This document shows, piece after piece, positions 1 through 7,676 of a DNA stretch of 8,947 bases. The position numbers and the translations under genes were made by a program. Under the pieces are notes generated by a model. That model ran no database searches and was not told where the DNA came from. It saw nothing but the letters and a program-made list of their open reading frames with translations. Positions within the stretch are counted from its first letter, which is position 1. Each line of letters begins with the position of its first letter. Where the stretch lies: the NCBI GenBank assembly GCA_002482565.1, contig DLGG01000099.1, positions 5,517-14,463 of the forward strand, given 5' to 3'. The DNA is from Solidesulfovibrio magneticus. GTDB lineage: Bacteria; Desulfobacterota; Desulfovibrionia; Desulfovibrionales; Desulfovibrionaceae.

Positions 1-1598
1 CGGGCCGCCTCGATGGCGGCGTTGAGCGCCAGAAGATTGGTCTGATCGGCGATGTCGTTGATGGTCGTCATGATCTGGCTGATGTCGCCGGCCTGCCTGC
101 CCAGAGCCTGCATGTCGCGGCTGAGTTCGGTCGCCTTGTCGCGCACAAGGCCTATGCTGGTCACGGCTTCGTCCACCACCCCGGCTCCCTGCTCGGCCTT
201 GCGCTTGGCGTCGTGCACGGTCTCGGCGGCCCGACCGGCGTTGCGGGCCACCTCCAGGACGGTGGCGTTCATCTCTTCCATGGCCGTGGCCGTCTCGGCC
301 GTGCGCCGGGCCTGCTCCTGAGCCCCGTTGTTCGATTCCTCCACCTGGGACGAGAGTTCTTCCGAAGCCGAGGACACCACGCTCACCACGCCTTCCAGCC
401 GGCCGGCGGCGGCCAACATGCCCTCGCGCTTGGCCTGTTCGGCCCGGGTCCGGGCCTCGTCGGCCTGAACCGTGGCCTGGCGGGCGATCTCGGTTTGCTC
501 CTCGGCCTCGCGTGTCTTGGCCGTGGCCGTCTCGATCATGGCCTTCAACTTGACCACCATGGCGTCCAGGGAATCGGACAAGGCCCCCAGTTCGTCGCGG
601 CGCGCCAGGGACAACGTGCGCCCGAGCTCGCCCTCGGCCACCGCGCCGGCAAAGGACACGCACCGGGCCAGGTCGGCCACGATCTTGCGGGTGATCCAGA
701 CAATAAGGATGCACACGACCAGGGTGCCCGCGCCGCCAAACAGCAGGGTGGCGTCGCGCACGGCCTGGCTGGAGCGGGCGATGTCGTCGGCGTTGACGGT
801 GACGGCCACGGTCCAGCCGGTGCCCTTGTCGCGGGCAAAGACGGCGGCCTTGGCCAGACCGTCCATCTTGTATTCGACCACCCCGCGGGCCATGGACAGG
901 AGTTTGCGGCCCCAGTCGAACTCGGCCACCTTGAATTTGAGGATGCGCTCGGCGTTGGGATGGCTGAACACCACGCCGGCCTTGTCCACGATGTAGGCGT
1001 AGCCGTTTTGCCCCACCTTGACCGGGGCGACCATGTCCTCGGAAAACTTGGCCAGGTTGACCCGCACGACCAAGACCCCGGCCGGCCGGCCGCCGACGGC
1101 CACGGGCGCGGCCGCCAGAAACACCGGCTTGCCCGTGGAGCGGCTCAGCAGCGGCTCGGAATAATTGGTCTCGCCCTTGATCGCCTGCTGGAAATAGCTC
1201 CGGTCGGCGTAGCTGCCGGCCACTCCGGGATCGGTGGACAACAGGACGCCGCCCTTGTCGTCGAGGATGAAGGCGGCGTCGATGGAGCTGTCGAAAGCCT
1301 GCAGCTCCTTGAGGGCGGCCAGGGCTTTTTGCTGCGCGGCCCCGTCCTTGGCCGGGGCCACGACATATCCCGTGACGGGTTCGCTGCGGCTCTGCATGAC
1401 GAGCACATTTTTGATGTCTTCCGTGTAGATGTTCAAGCCCTTGCACACAGTGTCGGCAATATGCTGCGAAGAGGAAATGAGCTCATTCCAGAGTTCATTC
1501 GAAGCCTTGCGATAGGAAAAAAGGCCGGCCAAGGCCATGCTGGCCACAATAGAGAGAATTGTCGGCAACAACAGTTTGGATTGCAATCCCAATCGCAT
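1..1598 (-). CDS. Methyl-accepting chemotaxis protein (dCache-HAMP-signalling domain), 3' end outside the window
   Basis: Reading the minus strand from the ATG at 1598-1596 gives 532 uninterrupted codons to the window edge. Visible parts: a first membrane helix (about residues 8-29), a periplasmic dCache-like sensor (about 35-280, with the RSYFQQA motif near residue 133), a second membrane helix (about 282-302), a HAMP segment (about 303-356) and a cytoplasmic coiled-coil signalling region from about 380. The last residues read INDIADQTNLLALNAAIEA, the highly conserved hairpin tip that contacts CheA/CheW, so roughly the returning half of the signalling domain lies outside the window. The start is firm: an AGGTG ribosome site sits at 1607-1603 and an in-frame TGA lies two codons upstream. 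By family knowledge it senses a small extracytoplasmic ligand and controls CheA activity. The ligand cannot be told. It is divergent from the kinase operon. No convincing promoter was found for it. Confidence 0.95.
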   Translation of the reverse strand, partial: MRLGLQSKLLLPTILSIVASMALAGLFSYRKASNELWNELISSSQHIADTVCKGLNIYTEDIKNVLVMQSRSEPVTGYVVAPAKDGAAQQKALAALKELQAFDSSIDAAFILDDKGGVLLSTDPGVAGSYADRSYFQQAIKGETNYSEPLLSRSTGKPVFLAAAPVAVGGRPAGVLVVRVNLAKFSEDMVAPVKVGQNGYAYIVDKAGVVFSHPNAERILKFKVAEFDWGRKLLSMARGVVEYKMDGLAKAAVFARDKGTGWTVAVTVNADDIARSSQAVRDATLLFGGAGTLVVCILIVWITRKIVADLARCVSFAGAVAEGELGRTLSLARRDELGALSDSLDAMVVKLKAMIETATAKTREAEEQTEIARQATVQADEARTRAEQAKREGMLAAAGRLEGVVSVVSSASEELSSQVEESNNGAQEQARRTAETATAMEEMNATVLEVARNAGRAAETVHDAKRKAEQGAGVVDEAVTSIGLVRDKATELSRDMQALGRQAGDISQIMTTINDIADQTNLLALNAAIEAA

Positions 1599-1936
1599 AT
1601 TTCACCTATACTTGTTGTGCAGCAGTTCCACTATGGCAACCATCAAACGCACCCTACCATTTTGTGTACGATCTTTTTCAAAAATGAGCAACGGCGCAAC
1701 ACTATTTTTTCACTAGCTCCCATGACAACCATTCACAAATAAACAATATAGTTCTCACCATTGACCACTGGCGCAAGCTGCTCAGCCCGCTGCAAGCAGG
1801 ATATGGCCGCCCTTGCCCAGACCCAGAATTCGTGAAAACGACACCGGCGACGATTCCAACGCCGCCCGGCCAGACAAACGGCTTCGGGCCAAAGCAATTG
1901 ACGTCCATGGCGATTTCGCGTCTGCCTGCGCCGCTT

Positions 1937-1971
1937 GGAGACGGGCCGCCAAGTCGTGCGTCTCCCTTTTT
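1937..1971 (+). terminator. Intrinsic-terminator-like hairpin in the leader of the kinase operon
   Basis: A perfect 7-bp stem, GGAGACG (1937-1943) with CGTCTCC (1959-1965), encloses a 15-nt loop and is followed by C and five T (1967-1971). The T-tract makes it terminator-like only on the plus strand. It ends about 70 bp before the kinase start codon at 2044. It could stop transcription coming from the left, or act as an attenuator if the operon promoter lies upstream of it. The stem is short and the loop long, so strength is uncertain. Confidence 0.45.
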
Positions 1972-1974
1972 GAT

Positions 1975-2003
1975 TTGACGTTTGGCGCTATTCACGGCAA
2001 ATA
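1975..2003 (+). promoter_or_regulatory. Weak candidate sigma-70 promoter for the kinase operon
   Basis: TTGACG at 1975-1980 is a good -35 match. After a 17-bp spacer comes CAAATA (1998-2003), a poor -10 match. It would start transcription around 2010, downstream of the terminator-like hairpin and upstream of the start at 2044. The -10 mismatch keeps confidence low. Confidence 0.2.
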
Positions 2004-2032
2004 GTTTATGGAATGCTCCGTCCACGCCATCC

Positions 2033-2037
2033 AAAGG
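2033..2037 (+). promoter_or_regulatory. Ribosome binding site that decides the hybrid kinase start
   Basis: AAAGG lies 6 nt before the ATG at 2044. The in-frame ATG at 2008, 12 codons earlier, has no purine-rich site before it. Starting at 2044 also gives a protein that opens with a short basic stretch followed directly by the membrane helix. Confidence 0.65.
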
Positions 2038-2043
2038 TTCTCC

Positions 2044-5000
2044 ATGACGCCGACACTTCGCCGATTGACCATTTTGTCCGCCTGCCTGCTCTTGCCTCTG
2101 GCGGCGGCCTTCGTCAGCGTGCGCGTGGCGAGGTCCATCATTTTCGACGAACATCGCCACGCCCTGCAAGAGTCGGCCAAACGCCTGCATTTCGCCCTGG
2201 TCGACAAGACCATCGACAGCCAGCTCATCGGCGCGACCAGCCTGCTCGGCCTGATCCAGCCCACCGTGAAGCTCGCCGTGCGCGGCACGCAGCTCACCGA
2301 AAGCGACCGTAGCGAACTGCACAACGTCCTTGATCCCCTACGCCGCCAATACGCGGCCGAAGGGACCTATCTCATTGAGGCAAACGGCGTCATCCGCATC
2401 CACGACACCGAAGGGGCCACCTCCGAAGGACTCAACGTCGCCTTTCGGCCCTACTTCCAGCAGGCCATGGCCGGTCGGCCCAACATCTACGCCGCCGTGG
2501 GCAAGCTGTCCCAGGAGCGCGGCCTCTACTACGCCGCGCCGGTGCGCGACGGCGCGTTGCCCGCTTCCCCGGTCATCGGCGTGATCATGACCAAGATCGG
2601 CGCGGCCTTTCTCGACGCCCTCCTGGCCGGCTCCGGCAGCCAGGCCGCGCTGCTCTCCCCCGAAGGCGTGGTGTTTGCCGCCACGCGCCCCGAGTGGCTC
2701 TACGCCGTGGCCCCTGTGGCCACGGAAGGCAAACCGGCCGCCATCGACCGCGCCAGCCGCTTTGGAGACGTGTTCAAAGGCCGCCAGGCGGCTGCCCTTC
2801 CCTTCTCGCCCGACCAGGACACGGCCGACATCGCCGGCGCTGCCTGGAACCTGGCCGCCCAGTCCGTGGACTGGGACGATCCCGAAGGCAACTGGACCCT
2901 GGTGGTGCTCCAGGATACCGCCGCGTGGTTCCCGCCGGCCAAGCGCCTGCTGACGGCCGGCCTGGCCGCCGCCGGAACGCTGCTGGTCTGTCTGACGCTG
3001 GTGGCCCTGGACCGGGTGCGGCGGCGCCGGGCCAGGGCGGCGGCCCGGTTTCGCACCCTTGGCGTAGCCATGGAGGTCAGCCCTCTGGCCGTGGTCGTCA
3101 CCGACCGCAAGACCCGCATCCGCTGGGTCAACCCCCAGTTCGAGCGGGTGACCCAGTACCGCCTGGCCGAGGTCAAACGGCGCGATCCCAACGTCTTGGC
3201 CAGCGGCGCGACCCCCCGGGAAGTCTACGACGAGATGCGCCGGTCCCTGCGCGCCGGCCAGCCCTGGAGCGGCGAATTCGTCAACCGGCGCAAGGACGGC
3301 TCCCATTACCATGCCCGGGTGGCCATCTCGCCGGTAAACGACGCCAAGGGCAATCTCCTGGGCTACGTGGGTTTGCAGGAGGACGTCAGCGAATACAAAC
3401 GCCTGCTGTCGCGCCTGGAAGCCCAGCTGCGCCTGGAAGCGGGCCTGCAGCATTTCGCCGCCTCGCTCAAAAACGAACTCGACCCCGGCCGGCTGGCCGA
3501 GGCGGCCCTGAGCGAGCTGGTCCGGTTTTTGTCCCTGCCCTACGCCGCCGTCCATGTCCGTTGCCGCGCTTCATCCGCCCAGGTCCTGGCCCGCTTCGGC
3601 GGTTATCGGCCGCCTGTCGAGGACGCTCCCGAAACCTGCCGCCCCCTGGTCGAGGACGTCATCGCCTCGGGCCGGCCCTTTTCCCTGCGCGAGCTGTCCG
3701 AAACGGCCGGCGTCGCCCTGTCCGGCGGCGCGGTCGGGCTGACGGAAATCCGGCTGTTGCCCCTGGGCGACGGCCAGTCGGCCGTGGGGGCGCTGGAGAT
3801 CGGCCTGTTGCGGGAACTGTCCGAGGACGACCAGCGCTATCTGGACAAGGCCCGGGCCGAACTGGCCCTGGCGCTCAAGCTTGCCCTGGACATCGGCGAA
3901 CGCGTCCGGGTCCAGCAGGCCCTGGCCGACCAGAACGCCTTCCAGCAGGTGCTCCTGGACACCATTCCCAACCCCGTCTTCTACAAGGGCGCGGACACCC
4001 GTTTCCTGGGATTCAACCGGGCCTACGAGGAAACCTTTGGCGTGCGCCGCGAAGAGCTTGTCGGCAAACGCGTCCTGGACCTCGATTATCTGCCCGAAGA
4101 GGACCGGCGGGCCTACCAGCGCGAGGACGAGGAGGCCATCGCCGCCGGCGGCTCGGTGCGCCGGGAAATGCGCATTCCCTTTGCCGACGGGGCCATGCAC
4201 GAGACTCTCTACTACGTTTCGGGCTTTCGCCGGGCCGACGGCAGCCCCGGCGGCCTGGTCGGCACCTTCGTGGACATCAGCGAGCAAAAAGCCGTGGAGC
4301 GGGCCCTGGCCGCGGCCAAGGAGGCCGCCGTGGAGGCTACCCTGCTCAAGTCCGATTTCCTGGCCAACATGAGCCACGAAATCCGCACCCCCATGAACGC
4401 CATCGTGGGCCTGTCCCATCTGGCCCTGACCACCGAACTGACTCCCCGCCAGCGCGACTACATGGGCAAGATCCAGCAAGCCAGCCAGCATCTGCTCGGC
4501 ATCATCAACGACATCCTGGATTTCTCCAAAATCGAGGCCGGCAAGCTCGCCATCGAACGCACCGACTTCGACCTGTCGGCGGTGCTTGAAAACGTAGCCG
4601 CGCTGATTCGGGAAAAGGCCGAAGCCAAGGGGCTGGAGCTGCTGTTCGACGTGGCCGCCGACGTGCCCCAGGACCTCGTCGGCGACCCGCTGCGCCTGGG
4701 GCAGATCCTGGTCAACTACGCCAACAACGCCGTCAAGTTCACCGAGGCCGGCGAGGTGGGCATCCGGGTGCGGCTTCTCTCCGAAGACGACGGCGAGGCG
4801 GCCCTGCGCTTCGAGGTGCGCGACACCGGCATCGGCCTGACCCAGGAGCAGATCGCCCGGCTGTTTCAAAGCTTTTCCCAGGCCGACGCCTCCACCACCC
4901 GCCGTTTTGGCGGCACGGGCCTGGGTTTGGCCATCTCCAAGCGCCTGGCCGAACTCATGGGCGGCGAGGTCGGCGTGGACTCGACACCCGGGGCGGGCTC

Positions 5001-6555
5001 GACCTTCTGGTTCACGGCGCGGCTGCGCAAAAGCCGCAAGCGCCACCGCGTCCTCTTGCCCGACCCGGACCTGCGCGGCCGGCGCGTCCTGGTTGTGGAC
5101 GACAACGAAAGCGCCCGCACGGTGCTCACCGACATGCTGGCCGCCATGAGCTTTTCCGTGGAGGCCGCCGCCTCGGGCCAGGAAGCCCTGACCGTCCTGG
5201 AAGCGGCCCAGGGCAAGAGCCAGCCCTTCGAGGTCGTGCTGCTCGACTGGCAGATGCCCGGCATGGACGGCCTGGAAACCGCCGAGCGCATTCGCGCCCG
5301 GTACAATGCGCCGCCGCCCCATCTGGTCATGGTCACGGCTTTTGGCCGCGAGGAGGTCCTGCGCGGAGCCGAGGAAGGCGGCTTCGAGGCCGTGCTGCTC
5401 AAGCCCGTGACCCCGTCCCTGCTTTTTGACACCCTCATGCGCGCCCTGGGCGGCTTTCGCGAGGAACGGCGGCAGGCCCCGGACGACCAGGCCGGGCAGG
5501 CCAGCCATCCCGGCCAGGGCCGACTGCTCGTGGTGGAGGACAACGAGGTCAACCAGCAGGTGGCCCGGGAGCTGCTCACCCAGGCCGGCTACACCGTGGA
5601 CGTGGCCGAAAACGGCGAGGTCGCCCTGGAGATGGTGCGGCGTACGCCCTACGACCTCGTCTTCATGGACATGCAGATGCCGGTCATGGACGGCCTGGCC
5701 GCCACCATCGCCATCCGCAAGCTGCCCGGGTTTGCCGCCCTGCCCATCGTGGCCATGACCGCCAACGCCATGCGCCAGGATCGGGAAAAATGCCTGGCCG
5801 CCGGCATGAACGATTTCGTGGCCAAGCCCATTGATCCGCAGGCCCTTTTTACGGTGCTGCGGGACTGGATCGCGCCGAAAGCCGGACAGGACGCGGTCCC
5901 GGACACCACGCTCCAGGCGGCTGCGCCCCCGCCGCCCGCCCAAGCCCTGGACGGCATCGACGTCGCGGCCGGCCTTGGCCGGGTGGGCGGCAACGCCGCC
6001 CTCTACGACCGGCTGCTCGACAAAATGGGCCAGGAGTTCCCGGCCGTGCCCGAGCGCGTCCGGGCCGCCCTGGCGGAAGGCGACCGGGAAACGGCGGAAA
6101 TCGCGGCCCACTCCGTCAAGGGCGCGGCCGGCAACGTGGGAGCCGACGCGTTGGCCCGCGCGGCCGCCGAGCTGGAAAAGGCCCTGCGCCAAGGCGATGA
6201 CGAGGCGGCCCGGGCAGCCCTGCCGGCCTTTGCCCAGGCCGTGGACCGGTTCGCCCGGGCCGTGGCCGGCCGGGATAAGCCCGAGGTCCCGCCCCAGGCG
6301 ACGACGCCGGAGCCGGCTTCGGGCAACTGTGCTGTCGACGTCCTGGCCGCCCTGGGCGAACTCCTGCCTCATCTGGAAGCCCGAAAGCCCAAGCCCTGCG
6401 CCAAGATCATGGAGACCTTGCGGGACACGCCCTGCGGCGAGACCCTGCGGGCGGACATCGCGGCCCTGGAAGCCCTCATCCGCGGCTACAAATTTCCCCA
6501 AGCCCTGGAACTCGCCCGCGCCCTGCTGGCCGCCAAGGCCTCGGAGACTGCATGA
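2044..6555 (+). CDS. Hybrid sensor histidine kinase: dCache-PAS-GAF-PAS-HisKA-HATPase-REC-REC-HPt
   Basis: A 1503-residue inner-membrane phosphorelay kinase of the BarA/EvgS-like tripartite type. Domains in order: membrane helix 1 (about 8-29); periplasmic dCache-like sensor (35-295, with RPYFQQA at 135 and YYAAPV at 162); membrane helix 2 (302-322); PAS (336-460); GAF (463-630); PAS (631-764); HisKA with phospho-acceptor His778 in SHEIRTPMN; HATPase (N-box Asn895, DTGIGL from Asp927, GGTGLGLAIS near 956); first receiver (1013-1135, Asp1068); second receiver (1160-1279, Asp1209); HPt (about 1305-1410, His1356 in AHSVKGAAGN); and a tail of about 75 residues. All catalytic and phospho-acceptor residues expected of the family are present, so it should autophosphorylate and relay phosphate to the HPt. 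Ligands are unknown. An alternative start at 2008 would add 12 residues but has no ribosome site. Its stop overlaps the next start (ATGA), so the genes are probably translationally coupled. Confidence 0.95.
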   Translation: MTPTLRRLTILSACLLLPLAAAFVSVRVARSIIFDEHRHALQESAKRLHFALVDKTIDSQLIGATSLLGLIQPTVKLAVRGTQLTESDRSELHNVLDPLRRQYAAEGTYLIEANGVIRIHDTEGATSEGLNVAFRPYFQQAMAGRPNIYAAVGKLSQERGLYYAAPVRDGALPASPVIGVIMTKIGAAFLDALLAGSGSQAALLSPEGVVFAATRPEWLYAVAPVATEGKPAAIDRASRFGDVFKGRQAAALPFSPDQDTADIAGAAWNLAAQSVDWDDPEGNWTLVVLQDTAAWFPPAKRLLTAGLAAAGTLLVCLTLVALDRVRRRRARAAARFRTLGVAMEVSPLAVVVTDRKTRIRWVNPQFERVTQYRLAEVKRRDPNVLASGATPREVYDEMRRSLRAGQPWSGEFVNRRKDGSHYHARVAISPVNDAKGNLLGYVGLQEDVSEYKRLLSRLEAQLRLEAGLQHFAASLKNELDPGRLAEAALSELVRFLSLPYAAVHVRCRASSAQVLARFGGYRPPVEDAPETCRPLVEDVIASGRPFSLRELSETAGVALSGGAVGLTEIRLLPLGDGQSAVGALEIGLLRELSEDDQRYLDKARAELALALKLALDIGERVRVQQALADQNAFQQVLLDTIPNPVFYKGADTRFLGFNRAYEETFGVRREELVGKRVLDLDYLPEEDRRAYQREDEEAIAAGGSVRREMRIPFADGAMHETLYYVSGFRRADGSPGGLVGTFVDISEQKAVERALAAAKEAAVEATLLKSDFLANMSHEIRTPMNAIVGLSHLALTTELTPRQRDYMGKIQQASQHLLGIINDILDFSKIEAGKLAIERTDFDLSAVLENVAALIREKAEAKGLELLFDVAADVPQDLVGDPLRLGQILVNYANNAVKFTEAGEVGIRVRLLSEDDGEAALRFEVRDTGIGLTQEQIARLFQSFSQADASTTRRFGGTGLGLAISKRLAELMGGEVGVDSTPGAGSTFWFTARLRKSRKRHRVLLPDPDLRGRRVLVVDDNESARTVLTDMLAAMSFSVEAAASGQEALTVLEAAQGKSQPFEVVLLDWQMPGMDGLETAERIRARYNAPPPHLVMVTAFGREEVLRGAEEGGFEAVLLKPVTPSLLFDTLMRALGGFREERRQAPDDQAGQASHPGQGRLLVVEDNEVNQQVARELLTQAGYTVDVAENGEVALEMVRRTPYDLVFMDMQMPVMDGLAATIAIRKLPGFAALPIVAMTANAMRQDREKCLAAGMNDFVAKPIDPQALFTVLRDWIAPKAGQDAVPDTTLQAAAPPPPAQALDGIDVAAGLGRVGGNAALYDRLLDKMGQEFPAVPERVRAALAEGDRETAEIAAHSVKGAAGNVGADALARAAAELEKALRQGDDEAARAALPAFAQAVDRFARAVAGRDKPEVPPQATTPEPASGNCAVDVLAALGELLPHLEARKPKPCAKIMETLRDTPCGETLRADIAALEALIRGYKFPQALELARALLAAKASETA

Positions 6556-7676
6556 AAACCCTGGCCGAATGCCTGATCCTGCTGGTGGACGACACGGAAA
6601 CCAACCTGGACATCCTGGTGGACGCCCTGGGCGAGGACTATGACGTGGCCGTGGCCACCGACGGCCCCTCGGCCCTGGCCCTGGCCAAGGAACACACGCC
6701 CGACCTGATTCTTTTGGACATCATGATGCCCGGCATGGACGGCTACGAAGTCTGCCGCCGGCTCATGGCCGATCCGGCCACGGCAGACACGCCCGTCATC
6801 TTCCTCACGGCACTGACCGACGTGGCCGACAAGACGCGCGGATTTGCCGTCGGCGGCGTGGACTACGTGACCAAGCCCTTTGAGCCGGCGGAAATACAAG
6901 CCCGGGCGCGCACCCATCTGTCCCTGCGCCTGGCCCGCCAGGAGCTGGCCCGGCAAAACGAGATCCTGGAGGAAAAAGTCCGGGAGCGCACCCGCGAACT
7001 GGCCCTGACCCAGGACGCCATCATCGAGGCCATGGCCGGGCTGGCCGAATACCGCGACCCGGAAACCGGCGCGCACATCAAGCGCACCCGCAACTACGTG
7101 CGCGTCCTGGCCGAAACACTGCGCGCGCAGCCGGGATACGCCGGCCAGTTCACGGACGAAATCATCGACCTGCTCTACAAATCCGCGCCGCTGCACGACA
7201 TCGGCAAGGTCGGCGTGCGCGACGACATCCTGCTCAAGCCCGGCCCCCTGACCGACGCCGAATTCGCGGTCATGCGCCGCCACACCGTCTACGGCCGCGA
7301 CGCCATCCAGGCCGCCGCCAAGAATCTCGGCGACAACTCGTTTTTGCGCCTGGCCCAGGAGATCGCCTACACCCATCAGGAACGCTGGGACGGCTCGGGG
7401 TATCCCCAGGGGCTGGCCGGGGAGGCCATCCCCATTTCCGGCCGGCTCATGGCCATCGCCGACGTCTACGACGCGCTCATCAGCCGGCGCGTCTACAAAG
7501 CGCCCTTCACCCATGCCCAGGCCGTGGTCGTCATCCGCGACGGCCGGGGCAGCCATTTCGATCCAGCCATGGTCGACGCCTTCCTGGACGTTCAGGAAAC
7601 CTTCAGGCAGATTGCCCTGAAGTTTTCCGAAAGCGACGAGGAGCGCCAGGCGCTGGAGCACCCTTATGTGGCCTGA
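6552..7676 (+). CDS. REC-HD-GYP response regulator, predicted cyclic-di-GMP phosphodiesterase (RpfG-like)
   Basis: A 374-residue cytoplasmic protein. An N-terminal receiver (about 9-125) has the VDD acidic pocket, phospho-acceptor Asp56 in LLDIMMPGMDG and Lys108 in TKPF. A coiled-coil linker (about 125-160) leads to an HD-GYP domain (about 165-335) with HDIGK (His215-Asp216), the HQERWDGSGYP block (His275, Glu277, Gly283-Tyr284-Pro285) and a later DVYDAL segment. The family hydrolyses cyclic-di-GMP to pGpG or GMP using a metal centre, and phosphorylation of the receiver normally tunes this. Here the usual HHE is HQE, a variant I recall from REC-HD-GYP proteins, so activity is likely but not certain. 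The start overlaps the hybrid kinase stop by 4 bp and has GGAG 5 nt upstream. The most likely phosphodonor is the HPt domain of the upstream kinase (inference from operon position). Confidence 0.93.
   Translation: MKTLAECLILLVDDTETNLDILVDALGEDYDVAVATDGPSALALAKEHTPDLILLDIMMPGMDGYEVCRRLMADPATADTPVIFLTALTDVADKTRGFAVGGVDYVTKPFEPAEIQARARTHLSLRLARQELARQNEILEEKVRERTRELALTQDAIIEAMAGLAEYRDPETGAHIKRTRNYVRVLAETLRAQPGYAGQFTDEIIDLLYKSAPLHDIGKVGVRDDILLKPGPLTDAEFAVMRRHTVYGRDAIQAAAKNLGDNSFLRLAQEIAYTHQERWDGSGYPQGLAGEAIPISGRLMAIADVYDALISRRVYKAPFTHAQAVVVIRDGRGSHFDPAMVDAFLDVQETFRQIALKFSESDEERQALEHPYVA
7655..7658 (+). promoter_or_regulatory. Ribosome binding site favouring the start at 7666
   Basis: GGAG lies 7 nt before the ATG at 7666, inside the end of the HD-GYP gene. 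A competing in-frame ATG at 7699 has GGTGA 5 nt upstream, so the two starts are not fully separable by sequence. They differ by 11 residues before the receiver domain. Confidence 0.45.

Larger units (their letters stand above)
1599..2043. other. Divergent intergenic region between chemoreceptor and kinase operon
   Basis: About 445 bp without a supportable gene. The part next to the chemoreceptor (about 1600-1750) is clearly richer in A/T than the surrounding coding DNA, as expected for promoter DNA, but I could not find a good sigma-70, sigma-54 or sigma-28 motif on the chemoreceptor side. The part from about 1750 to 2043 returns to high GC and holds a hairpin with a T-tract (1937-1971) and a weak promoter-like pair after it. 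Short open frames here have no ribosome site and no recognisable product. Confidence 0.7.

Noticed and set aside
213..1742. A 509-codon open frame on the plus strand opposite the chemoreceptor
   Set aside because: The opposite strand encodes a clear dCache-HAMP-signalling chemoreceptor without interruption. The plus-strand product is a Gly/His-rich composition artefact with no domain.
1599..1745. Sigma-54 or sigma-28 promoter for the chemoreceptor on the minus strand
   Set aside because: GG and GC doublets occur, but not with the required 10-bp spacing between them, and no sigma-28 GCCGATAA-like box was found.
1813..2004. A 63-codon open frame in the intergenic region, ending near the kinase start
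   Set aside because: No ribosome binding site, no recognisable motif, and it runs through the terminator-like hairpin. Composition does not set it apart from chance.
1599..2043. Cyclic-di-GMP (GEMM) riboswitch in the leader, tempting because the operon encodes an HD-GYP protein
   Set aside because: The conserved GEMM core and tetraloop-receptor sequences were not seen. The one clear hairpin does not match that fold.
2008..2043. Upstream ATG at 2008 as start of the hybrid kinase
   Set aside because: No ribosome site precedes it. The ATG at 2044 has AAAGG at 6-nt spacing and gives a normal membrane-anchor N-terminus.
3571..6501. A 976-codon open frame on the minus strand opposite the hybrid kinase
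   Set aside because: It has low-complexity Gly/His/Gln/Arg-rich content and no recognisable domain. It lies wholly antisense to a gene with many intact motifs. Long antisense frames are a known result of strong GC third-position bias.
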